NCBI GenBank assembly: GCA_027317055.1
Contig: DAHVFK010000048.1
Span: 1 to 13,631, forward strand
DNA: 13,631 bases
Reading direction: 5' to 3'
Source: Betaproteobacteria bacterium
GTDB taxonomy: Bacteria; Pseudomonadota; Gammaproteobacteria; Burkholderiales; SG8-39
Part shown: one piece after another, positions 1 to 6,735 of the stretch
How positions within the stretch are numbered: position 1 is the first letter of the stretch
How the letters are laid out: the number at the start of each line of letters is the position of its first letter
The notes under the pieces: model-generated
Databases searched by the model: none
What the model saw: the letters and a program-made list of their open reading frames with translations, nothing else
Told to the model about the DNA's origin: nothing
Translations under genes and position numbers: made by a program

Positions 1-1119
1 GGCCAGTACGACAAGCTGGCCGAGCTGCAATACGGCAAACTGCCGCAGCTCGAGGCACAGCAGAAGAAGGCGGAAAAGGGCGAACAGGGCGCGAAGACAC
101 GGCTCGTGCGCACCCACGTCGGCGCGGAGGAGATCGCCGAGGTGGTCTCGCGCGCCACCGGCATCCCGGTGTCGAAGATGATGCAGGGCGAGCGCGACAA
201 GCTGCTCAAGATGGAAGACAAGCTGCACGAGCGCGTGGTCGGGCAGGACGAGGCGGTACGGCTGGTGTCGGACGCGATCCGCCGCTCGCGCTCGGGACTG
301 TCCGATCCGAACCGGCCCTACGGGTCATTTCTCTTCCTCGGTCCGACGGGGGTCGGCAAGACGGAGCTGTGCAAGGCGCTCGCCGCGTTCCTGTTCGACT
401 CGGAGGAGCACCTGATCCGCGTCGACATGTCCGAGTACATGGAGAAGCACTCGGTCGCGCGCCTGATCGGCGCTCCGCCGGGCTACGTCGGCTACGAGGA
501 GGGCGGAGCCCTTACCGAGGCGGTTCGCAGGAAGCCCTACGCGGTGATCCTGTTCGACGAGATCGAGAAGGCGCATCCCGACGTGTTCAACGTCCTGCTG
601 CAGGTGCTCGACGACGGGCGCCTGACCGACGGCCAGGGCCGCACGGTCGACTTCAAGAACACCGTGATCGTGATGACCTCGAACCTCGGCTCGCACATGA
701 TTCAGCAGATGGCCGACAGCGACTACGGGGTGGTGAAGCTCGCGGTGATGGGCGAGGTGAAGTCGCACTTCCGGCCCGAGTTCATCAACCGCATCGACGA
801 GGTGGTGGTGTTCCACGGCCTGGCCGAAGCGCAGATCGGCGCGATCGCCCGCATTCAGCTCGGCGTGCTCAGGCAGCGCCTGGCGAAGATGGACTACGGC
901 CTCGAGGTGTCCGAGGCGGCGATCGCCGAGCTGGCCAAGATCGGCTTCGACCCGGTATACGGCGCGCGGCCGCTCAAGCGCGCGATCCAGTCGGAGATCG
1001 AGAACCCGCTCGCGCGCTCGATCCTGCAGGGCGGCTTCGCGCCCAAGGACACGATCCTGGTCGACTGCCGCGGTGGCAAGATGACTTTCGACAAGGCGCA
1101 GTCCAAGGCCGCGGCCTGA
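1..1119 (+). CDS. clpB: ATP-dependent chaperone ClpB, C-terminal part (5' end outside window)
   Basis: ClpB is a cytoplasmic hexameric AAA+ disaggregase that works with DnaK/DnaJ/GrpE to pull aggregated proteins apart. The frame is open from base 1, so this is the last 373 residues of a protein that is normally about 860 long; the GTG at 106 is internal, not the start. The first residues (YDKLAELQYGKLPQLE) are the end of the ClpB middle domain. NBD2 follows, with Walker A GPTGVGKT (nt 340-363), the pore loop GYVGYEEGG, Walker B VILFDEIEKAH, sensor-1 TSN, the arginine-finger region FRPEFINRIDE and sensor-2 YGARPLKRAI, then a short C-terminal tail ending AQSKAAA. The middle-domain text and pore loop separate it from ClpA and ClpX. 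It converges on the YqgE-like gene, whose frame runs antisense through its last 226 bases. Identification is secure. Confidence 0.96.
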   Translation, partial: GQYDKLAELQYGKLPQLEAQQKKAEKGEQGAKTRLVRTHVGAEEIAEVVSRATGIPVSKMMQGERDKLLKMEDKLHERVVGQDEAVRLVSDAIRRSRSGLSDPNRPYGSFLFLGPTGVGKTELCKALAAFLFDSEEHLIRVDMSEYMEKHSVARLIGAPPGYVGYEEGGALTEAVRRKPYAVILFDEIEKAHPDVFNVLLQVLDDGRLTDGQGRTVDFKNTVIVMTSNLGSHMIQQMADSDYGVVKLAVMGEVKSHFRPEFINRIDEVVVFHGLAEAQIGAIARIQLGVLRQRLAKMDYGLEVSEAAIAELAKIGFDPVYGARPLKRAIQSEIENPLARSILQGGFAPKDTILVDCRGGKMTFDKAQSKAAA

Positions 1120-2264
1120 CACCGCAGCGCCGCGCGGATGCGGTGCGAGCGCTGCCGCAGCTCCTGCCACAGGCTGCCGGTGTCCGCGCGGAACACGGTT
1201 TCGACGTCCGCGTCCAGCACCGACCAGAGTCCCTGGTCGATTTCGTGCCGCAGCTCCCCGGCCCGCCAGCCGACGAAGCCGACGTAGTAGCGCGCCTCGT
1301 TCGGCGTCGTCTCGATGATGTGGTCGATGGTGGCGGCACGGTAGGCCAGATAGAGATTCTCCAGCAGTGGCAGCGAGCCGCCGCCCGGGCTCTCCGCGCT
1401 GTGCACCAGCGCCACCAGCGCGTCGCGCGAGTACGGACCGCCGTAGAACACCGGATCGCGCACTCTCTTCGAGGGCTCGTGCTCGGGGAACAGGCTGCGC
1501 AGGGAACGCCGCGTCGGGCGGTTCAGGATCACGCCTATATGCCCGCCGTTCGGCGCCCGGGTCGCGATCACCACCGCTTGCCGGTAGTCGATGTCGCGCA
1601 GGCGGGGCTCGGCGACCAGAAACACCGCGTCACCCGACTGGGCTTGTGCCGACCAGTAAGGCGCGGCAAGTTTGACCGCAGCGGAGGCGCGGGGCGCGCT
1701 CGCCTTGAGCAGCAGTTCCTGCCACAGGCCCCCGGTGTCCTTCCTGAACAGCAGGTCTTCTTCCGCGGGCAGCACGTACCAGCCGTCCCCTTCGAGCTCG
1801 GCCTCGAGCTGGCCCGGCGCCCAGCCGGAGAAGCCGGCGTAGAGGCGATAGCGCCCGTGCTTGCTCTCGAGCAGCATCTTGATATTGTCCGGGTGCATCG
1901 AAAGGTAGACGTCTTTGAGCACGTGGAAGGCGGGCGCGGGCGGCGAGTGCTCCGCGTGGAACAGGGCGACGATCACCTGTCGCAGCACCGGCCCGCCGTA
2001 GTACACCGGATCGCGGTAGTTGTCGCTCGGCAGCTCGGGCGGCAGCACTTCGCTTGCCGCCATTGGCACGGGACGGTTGAGGATCACGCCGATGGTTTCG
2101 GCATCGGGCGCCCGCGTGACCAGCACCACGGTGTGGCTGAAGTTCGCGTCGATGATGGTCGGCTTGGCGACCAGCAGCACACCGTTGGCCGGCTGCGCCG
2201 CGGCGGACGGCGCAGAGGCAAGCAGCGCGAGGGTGACGGCGAGGGCGGGGGCGTGCGCGCGCAC
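894..2264 (-). CDS. Exported protein with two tandem YqgE/AlgH (DUF179) domains
   Basis: The YqgE/AlgH (UPF0301) family is usually a single cytoplasmic domain of about 185 residues with unclear function; AlgH was named from alginate regulation in Pseudomonas. This 456-residue protein has two copies. Copy 1 is roughly residues 28-184 and copy 2 residues 213-369. They share IGVILNRP (58-65 and 243-250), RDPVxYGGP (84-92 and 269-277), a GFxGW motif (144-148 and 329-333), and a final DTGxLWQEL (176-184 and 361-369). The N-terminus (ALAVTLALLASAPSAAA, then Q24) looks like a Sec signal peptide, which suggests a periplasmic location. The GTG start lies 3 bases past the GcdH stop with no visible Shine-Dalgarno, so translation is probably coupled. 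Residues from about 383 on are read antisense through clpB and resemble no domain, so they may be incidental. The family call is firm; the role is unknown. Confidence 0.85.
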   Translation of the reverse strand: MRAHAPALAVTLALLASAPSAAAQPANGVLLVAKPTIIDANFSHTVVLVTRAPDAETIGVILNRPVPMAASEVLPPELPSDNYRDPVYYGGPVLRQVIVALFHAEHSPPAPAFHVLKDVYLSMHPDNIKMLLESKHGRYRLYAGFSGWAPGQLEAELEGDGWYVLPAEEDLLFRKDTGGLWQELLLKASAPRASAAVKLAAPYWSAQAQSGDAVFLVAEPRLRDIDYRQAVVIATRAPNGGHIGVILNRPTRRSLRSLFPEHEPSKRVRDPVFYGGPYSRDALVALVHSAESPGGGSLPLLENLYLAYRAATIDHIIETTPNEARYYVGFVGWRAGELRHEIDQGLWSVLDADVETVFRADTGSLWQELRQRSHRIRAALRCQAAALDCALSKVILPPRQSTRIVSLGAKPPCRIERASGFSISDWIARLSGRAPYTGSKPILASSAIAASDTSRP

Positions 2265-2267
2265 GGC

Positions 2268-3467
2268 TCAGCTGAAGGCCTGAATTCCGGTTTGCGCGCG
2301 GCCGAGGATCAGGGCGTGGATGTCGTGCGTGCCCTCGTAGGTGTTGACCACCTCGAGGTTGACCAGGTGGCGCGCGACGCCGAACTCGTCCGAGATGCCG
2401 TTGCCGCCCATCATGTCGCGCGCCATGCGTGCGATGTCGAGCGCCTTGCCGCAGGAGTTGCGCTTGAGGATCGAGGTGATCTCGGGCGAGGCGGTGCCGT
2501 CGTCCTTCATGCGGCCGAGCCGCAGGCAGCCCTGCAGCCCGAGCGTGATCTCGGTCTGCATGTCGGCAAGCTTCTTCTGGATCAGCTGGTTGGCCGCGAG
2601 CGGGCGGCCGAACTGCTTGCGGTCGAGAACGTACTGCCGCGCGCGATGCCAGCAGTCCTCGGCCGCGCCGAGCGCACCCCAGGCGATGCCGTAGCGCGCC
2701 GAGTTGAGGCAGGTGAACGGGCCCTTCAGGCCGCGCACCTCGGGCAAGGCGTCCTCCTCGGGGCAGAACACGCCATCCATCACGATTTCGCCCGTGATCG
2801 AGGCGCGCAGACCCACCTTGCCGTGAATCGCCGGCGCCGAGAGACCCTTGGAATTCTTCTCCAGGATAAAGCCCCTGATCGCGCCTTCATCGTCCTTGGC
2901 CCAGACCACGAACACGTCCGCGATGGGCGAGTTCGAGATCCACATCTTGGAGCCGCTCAGGCTGTAGCCGCCCTTCACCTTCTTGGCGCGGGTGGCCATC
3001 GAGCCGGGGTCGGAGCCGTGGTTCGGCTCGGTCAGGCCGAAGCAGCCGATCCATTCGCCGCTCGCGAGCCGCGGCAGATATTTCTGCTTCTGCGCCTCGG
3101 TGCCGAATTCGTTGATCGGCACCATCACGAGCGAACTCTGCACGCTCATCATCGAGCGGTAGCCCGAGTCGACGCGCTCGACTTCGCGCGCGATCAGGCC
3201 GTAGCAGACGTAGCTCAGCTCGGGGCCGCCGTACCGCGCCGCGATGGTCGGGCCGAGCAGGCCGACCTCGCCCATCTCGCGAAAGATCGACGGGTCGGTT
3301 TTCTCGTGCCGGAAAGCTTCCAGCACGCGCGGGGCGAGCTTGTCCTGGCAGTAGGCGCGCGCGGCGTCGCGCACCATGCGCTCGTCCTCGGTAAGCTGCT
3401 CGTTCAGCAGCAGCGGATCATCCCAGACGAAGCTTGCCTTGGGCTTGGACTTGAGCGGGGCATTCAT
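2268..3467 (-). CDS. gcdH: Glutaryl-CoA dehydrogenase (acyl-CoA dehydrogenase family)
   Basis: This FAD enzyme oxidises and decarboxylates glutaryl-CoA to crotonyl-CoA and CO2, passing electrons to ETF. The pathway is lysine, tryptophan, glutarate or benzoyl-CoA breakdown in the cytoplasm. The 399 residues match the family's usual length of about 390-400. Visible signatures are GYRSMMSVQSSLVM (102-115), whose Arg104 matches the glutarate carboxylate-binding arginine; the acyl-CoA dehydrogenase signature CFGLTEPNHGSDPGSM (142-157); DRKQFGRPLAANQLIQKKLADMQ (282-304, first part); and TYEGTHDIHALILGRAQTG (376-394), with catalytic Glu378 as in known GCDH proteins. The ATG at 3467 has a strong AGGAGG at 3473-3478 with a 5-base spacer, and 15 bases separate it from the thiolase stop. 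It is the third gene of the operon. The close match in the last motif makes GcdH more likely than a generic acyl-CoA dehydrogenase. Confidence 0.93.
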   Translation of the reverse strand: MNAPLKSKPKASFVWDDPLLLNEQLTEDERMVRDAARAYCQDKLAPRVLEAFRHEKTDPSIFREMGEVGLLGPTIAARYGGPELSYVCYGLIAREVERVDSGYRSMMSVQSSLVMVPINEFGTEAQKQKYLPRLASGEWIGCFGLTEPNHGSDPGSMATRAKKVKGGYSLSGSKMWISNSPIADVFVVWAKDDEGAIRGFILEKNSKGLSAPAIHGKVGLRASITGEIVMDGVFCPEEDALPEVRGLKGPFTCLNSARYGIAWGALGAAEDCWHRARQYVLDRKQFGRPLAANQLIQKKLADMQTEITLGLQGCLRLGRMKDDGTASPEITSILKRNSCGKALDIARMARDMMGGNGISDEFGVARHLVNLEVVNTYEGTHDIHALILGRAQTGIQAFS

Positions 3468-3482
3468 GACGACCTCCTGGCG

Positions 3483-4691
3483 CTAGTTTACGCGCTCCAG
3501 AATCACGGCGAGGCCCTGCCCGACGCCGATGCACAGCGACACCGCCGCGTGCTTCGCGCCGCTGGCCTGCATTTCGCGCGCCACCGTCAGCGCGAGACGC
3601 GCCCCCGAGCAGCCGAGCGGGTGGCCGATGGCGATCGCGCCGCCGTTCGGGTTGACGCGCGGATCCTTCGCGTCGAGACCCATCAGCTTGAGGCAGCCGA
3701 GAACCTGGCTGGCGAAGGCTTCGTTGATCTCGATGATTTCGAGCTCCTTGAGCGCGAGCCCGGCGCGCTCGAGCGCGAGCGGGATCGCGTACGCGGGACC
3801 GACGCCCATGATGCGCGGCTCGACGCCGGCCGACGCGGCCGAGACGATCTTCGCCATCGGCTTCCTGCCGTGCTTTTCGCCCCAGGCGCGGCTCGCCACC
3901 ACCAGCGCCGCGGCGCCGTCGTTCACGCCCGAGGCGTTGCCCGCGGTCACCACGCCGCCTTCGAACAGCGGCTTGAGGCGCGCGAGCGATTCCATGCTCG
4001 CGTCGCGCCGCGGATGCTCGTCCACGTCGACCGTCGCGGGCGGCGCGTCTTTCTTTTTCGACGGCAGCGCGACCGGCAGGATCTCTCCCTTGTAGAAGCC
4101 CCCGGCCTCGGCCTTGGCGTACTTCTGCTGCGAGGCGAGCGCGAACGCGTCGGCCTGCTCGCGCGTGATACCGAGCTCCCTGGCGACGTTGTCGCCGGTC
4201 TGCGGCATCGAGTGGTCGCCGTACTGCTTGGCGAAGCGCGGGTTGGGGAAGCGCGAGCCGATCGTGGTGTCGTACAGCTTGACGTCGCGGCCGTAGGGCG
4301 TCTCGGACTTGGCCATGACGTAGGGCGCGCGCGTCATGCTCTCGACGCCGCCGGCGATGTACAGCTCGCCTTCGCCGCAGGTGATCGCGCGCGCGGCGTC
4401 GGTGACCGCCTGCAGGCCGCTCGCGCAGAGCCGGTTCACCGTCACTCCGGGCGTGGTCGGCGGCAGGCCGGCGAGCAGCGCGGCGAAGCGCGCCACGTTG
4501 CGGCAGTCCTCTCCCGCCTGCGTCACGCAGCCTAGCACCACGTCGGAGATCTCCTTCGGGTCGATGGCGTTGCGCGCCACGACCTCCCTGATAACTTCGC
4601 CGGCGAGGTCGTCCGGGCGCAGCGGCGCAAGCTTGCCGGCGTGGCGCCCGATCGGTGAGCGCAGCCCGTCGTAGATGTAGGCGTCTAGCAT
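3483..4691 (-). CDS. Acetyl-CoA C-acyltransferase, 3-oxoadipyl-CoA thiolase type (PcaF/PaaJ-like)
   Basis: This degradative thiolase cleaves a 3-oxoacyl-CoA with CoA to acetyl-CoA and a shortened acyl-CoA. At 402 residues it has the usual length for the family. Catalytic residues are visible: Cys89 in VNRLCASGLQA, the NEAF motif at 323-326, His357 in GHPLGCSGAR, and Cys387 in SLCIGVGQG. The C-terminal CIGVGQGLAVILERV and the long insert around residues 140-165 (YDTTIGSRFPNP) resemble PcaF/PaaJ thiolases rather than short acetoacetyl-CoA thiolases such as PhaA or AtoB, so 3-oxoadipyl-CoA or a related dicarboxylyl-CoA is a plausible substrate. The frame stays open upstream to 5678, but that extension is antiphase to the dehydrogenase gene. 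The ATG at 4691 is chosen because GGAG (4700-4703) lies 8 bases upstream and it starts 5 bases after the previous stop. Substrate specificity is inferred. Confidence 0.9.
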   Translation of the reverse strand: MLDAYIYDGLRSPIGRHAGKLAPLRPDDLAGEVIREVVARNAIDPKEISDVVLGCVTQAGEDCRNVARFAALLAGLPPTTPGVTVNRLCASGLQAVTDAARAITCGEGELYIAGGVESMTRAPYVMAKSETPYGRDVKLYDTTIGSRFPNPRFAKQYGDHSMPQTGDNVARELGITREQADAFALASQQKYAKAEAGGFYKGEILPVALPSKKKDAPPATVDVDEHPRRDASMESLARLKPLFEGGVVTAGNASGVNDGAAALVVASRAWGEKHGRKPMAKIVSAASAGVEPRIMGVGPAYAIPLALERAGLALKELEIIEINEAFASQVLGCLKLMGLDAKDPRVNPNGGAIAIGHPLGCSGARLALTVAREMQASGAKHAAVSLCIGVGQGLAVILERVN

Positions 4692-4696
4692 GTTCG

Positions 4697-6193
4697 TTAC
4701 TCCGGAGTGAGGAGAGAAACGCCCAGCCTGGCGCGGCGGGTGAGCCACGGGCTGGGCCGGTAGCGAGGCTCCTTGTAAAAGTCGAGCATCGCCTCGAGGA
4801 TCGCGAGGACCCGGGCCGGGCCGATGGCATCGCCCATGGCGAGCGGGCCGCGCGGATAGCCCAGGCCGAGCATCACCGCGCGATCGAGGTCCTCGGGAGA
4901 GGCGATTCTCTGCTGCACGATGTCGCAGCCGACGTTGACCACGTGCACCACCACGCGCTGGGCGACGAAGCCCGCGGAATCGCGGATCAGCGACACCGGC
5001 ACGCCGTCCGCGGCAAGCAGCGTGTGCGCCGCGTCGCGCGCCGCGGGAGCGGTCACCGGGGTGGTCATCAGGGTGCGCCGCTTGGCGAATCCGAACAACG
5101 GATCGATCGCAACGGTGCGCGCGGGGTCGAGCCCGAGCTCGAGCGCGCTCGCGGTCGCATCGCACCCGAGCGGCGCGGTGAAGCACACCGAAGCGCTCGA
5201 GGGGTCGGCGGCGAACGTCGCGCCCAGCTTCAGCAGCAATTCCTTCAGCTCGGGCACGCACCATACCGGGCCCGGCGCGGCGGTTGGCACGGGTTGCTCG
5301 GGAACCTTCTCTGCCGCGCCGTCCTTGCCGTAGACGTACCAGCCGCGCCCCGACTTGCGCCCGTGCAGGCCCGCCGCGACGCGCGGCTCGTTCAGGTAGG
5401 AGGGCTTGTACTTGGGCTCCTCGTAGTACTGCTGGTACATCGAGCGCATCACCGCGTGCGTGACATCGAGTCCCACCAGGTCCATCAGGCCGAAGGGCCC
5501 GAGGCGAAAGCCCGCGGCGTCGACCATGATGCGGTCGATGGTGGCGTAATCCGCCACGCCTTCGCCGAGCACGCGCAGCGATTCGGGCACGTAAGCGCGG
5601 CCCGCATGGTTGACGATGAATCCGGGCGTGTCGTTGCAGCGCACCGGCGTGTGGCCGTAGCGCCGGGCGAGGGCGCACAGCGCCTCGCCGACCCAGGGCT
5701 CGGTGAGCACGCCGTCGACCACCTCGACGATCTTCATCACCGGCACCGGGTTAAAGAAGTGGTAGCCCGCCATGCGCCCCGGCAGCCTGCATGCCGCGGC
5801 CATCGCGGTGACCGACAGCGACGAGGTATTGGAGGCGAGGACGCAGGATTCGCCGACGATGGCCTCGAGCGCGCGCAACAGCTCCCGTTTCGGCTCGAGC
5901 TTCTCGACGATCGCCTCGATCGCCACGTGGCAGGGCGCGAACGCCGTCAGCGAATCGACGACTTCGATGCGGGCGAGCGCCGCGTCGAGCTCGAGTTGCT
6001 TCAGGCGTCCCTTCTCGACCAGCCTGGCGAGCGCCTGGCCGATCGCCGCGCGGGCCTTCGCGGCCGCGCCGGGCTGCGCATCGAAGACCAGCGTGCGCAC
6101 GCCGCACTGCGCGAGCACCTGGACGATGCCGCGTCCCATGGTGCCGCTGCCGGCGACGCCGGCGACAAGATCGCTGCGGGAAACGTCTAGCAT
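4697..6193 (-). CDS. 3-hydroxyacyl-CoA dehydrogenase, PaaH/PaaC type
   Basis: This enzyme oxidises (S)-3-hydroxyacyl-CoA to 3-oxoacyl-CoA with NAD+ in the cytoplasm, feeding the thiolase encoded next. An N-terminal Rossmann fold carries GSGTMG at 15-20. Catalytic-site text includes SNTSS (121-125), YHFFNP with His145 (144-149), Glu157 in KIVEVVDG, and GFIVN with Asn195. A first C-terminal 3HCDH domain runs to KSGRGWYVY (280-288). After a linker, a second, divergent half ends in another 3HCDH_C-like domain (DSAGFVAQRVVVHVVN at 405-420, then LGLGYPRGPLAMGD at 442-455). This 498-residue, two-half layout is that of PaaH/PaaC of phenylacetate degradation (about 475-510 residues); single-domain PhaB- or Hbd-type enzymes have about 285. 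It is the first gene of the minus operon and its stop is 5 bases before the thiolase start. The exact substrate, 3-hydroxyadipyl-CoA versus 3-hydroxybutyryl-CoA, cannot be read from sequence. Confidence 0.9.
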   Translation of the reverse strand: MLDVSRSDLVAGVAGSGTMGRGIVQVLAQCGVRTLVFDAQPGAAAKARAAIGQALARLVEKGRLKQLELDAALARIEVVDSLTAFAPCHVAIEAIVEKLEPKRELLRALEAIVGESCVLASNTSSLSVTAMAAACRLPGRMAGYHFFNPVPVMKIVEVVDGVLTEPWVGEALCALARRYGHTPVRCNDTPGFIVNHAGRAYVPESLRVLGEGVADYATIDRIMVDAAGFRLGPFGLMDLVGLDVTHAVMRSMYQQYYEEPKYKPSYLNEPRVAAGLHGRKSGRGWYVYGKDGAAEKVPEQPVPTAAPGPVWCVPELKELLLKLGATFAADPSSASVCFTAPLGCDATASALELGLDPARTVAIDPLFGFAKRRTLMTTPVTAPAARDAAHTLLAADGVPVSLIRDSAGFVAQRVVVHVVNVGCDIVQQRIASPEDLDRAVMLGLGYPRGPLAMGDAIGPARVLAILEAMLDFYKEPRYRPSPWLTRRARLGVSLLTPE

Positions 6194-6215
6194 GACGGGG
6201 CCCTGTAAAACCCCG

Positions 6216-6221
6216 ATTCTA
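6216..6221 (-). promoter_or_regulatory. Possible -10 box for the beta-oxidation operon
   Basis: On the minus strand TAGAAT matches the sigma70 -10 consensus at 5 of 6 positions, about 22 bases upstream of the dehydrogenase start. No recognisable -35 lies 16-18 bases further upstream, and the predicted transcript would have a leader of only about 16 bases. A 5-bp inverted repeat (CGGGG at 6196-6200, CCCCG at 6211-6215) sits next to the start codon. The region is the only divergent intergenic space available to this operon, so a promoter must lie here or just inside the neighbouring gene. Confidence 0.3.
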
Positions 6222-6251
6222 GCGGCTGGGTACGCGGGGCCGGGCTGAGGC

Positions 6252-6257
6252 TATAAT
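6252..6257 (+). promoter_or_regulatory. Probable -10 box for the universal stress protein operon
   Basis: A perfect TATAAT lies 37 bases upstream of the universal stress protein ATG, placing the transcription start near 6264 with a leader of about 30 bases that contains the AGGAG ribosome binding site. No good TTGACA-like -35 is visible at the expected distance, so the promoter may need an activator or depend on context. It lies in the 101-base divergent gap and faces away from the beta-oxidation operon. Confidence 0.5.
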
Positions 6258-6294
6258 CGTTTCGCTAGCCCAGCCACTCGCAAGGAGCCCGCAC

Positions 6295-6735
6295 ATGAAG
6301 TATCGCAAGATCCTTCTGGCCTATAACGGGTCCCAGGACGGCAAGCGCGCGCTGGTCGAGTGCGCGGAATTGGCGAACTTCCTGGGCGCCGAAACGCATC
6401 TGCTCGCGGTCGCGAGCATGCCCCCCAGCCTGTTTCTCACCGAAGGCTTCGTGCCGGAAGAGCTGCTAGAGGAAGAAAAGAAGCGCACCCAGGCGGTTCT
6501 GGACGAGGGCATCGACTCCCTGCGGCAGAAAGGTTTTCAGGCCTCCGGCCACTTGGCAGTGGGAGAGCCGGTGGAGGAGATCTGCCGCCTGGCCAAGGAG
6601 CTCGACGTCGACCTGATCGTGATCGGCCACAACCAGAAGACCTCGTTCGCGGCGCGCTGGTGGAAGGGCTCGGTAGGCGCCTCGCTGATCGATTATGCGC
6701 CCTGCACAATCCTGATCGCGCTGTCGCACGCCTGA
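6295..6735 (+). CDS. Universal stress protein, UspA family
   Basis: This small cytoplasmic alpha/beta protein is of the UspA fold, usually a dimer, and many members bind ATP. The 146 residues are the usual length for a single domain. The N-terminus MKYRKILLAYNGSQDGKRAL is the typical first strand and helix, and the C-terminal part reads DLIVIGHNQKTSF, then KGSVGASLIDYAPCTILI. The nucleotide-binding signature G-x2-G-x9-G-S/T is imperfect: after IGHN the second glycine is replaced by Gln and the spacing to GS is one residue longer, so ATP binding is uncertain. A good AGGAG is 7 bases upstream of the ATG, with a TATAAT further up. The stop codon directly abuts the ATG of the molybdenum hydroxylase subunit, so the two are probably cotranscribed. 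The specific role is unknown. Confidence 0.93.
   Translation: MKYRKILLAYNGSQDGKRALVECAELANFLGAETHLLAVASMPPSLFLTEGFVPEELLEEEKKRTQAVLDEGIDSLRQKGFQASGHLAVGEPVEEICRLAKELDVDLIVIGHNQKTSFAARWWKGSVGASLIDYAPCTILIALSHA

Noticed and set aside
1..21. Inverted repeat GGCCAG / CTGGCC at the very left edge
   Set aside because: Only 6 base pairs with a 9-base loop, inside normal ClpB middle-domain coding sequence; too short to parallel the 38-base palindrome at the right edge.
369..4535. A 1388-codon open frame on the plus strand across clpB's end and three minus-strand genes
   Set aside because: It is the exact in-phase antisense of the YqgE-like, gcdH and thiolase genes. Its stops would need TTA, CTA or TCA codons in those genes, which are rare at this GC content, so the frame stays open for compositional reasons. 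The translation is Arg/Ala/His-rich with no domain.
4692..5678. Upstream extension of the thiolase frame to a 731-residue protein
   Set aside because: The added part is out-of-frame reading of the dehydrogenase gene. The thiolase homology begins at MLDAYIYDGLRSPIG, with a proper ribosome binding site.
4682..6193. Both the dehydrogenase and the thiolase genes begin with the same ten bases, ATGCTAGACG
   Set aside because: Encodes Met-Leu-Asp in both, but nothing around it is shared; the proteins are unrelated and the match is probably chance or mild start-region preference.
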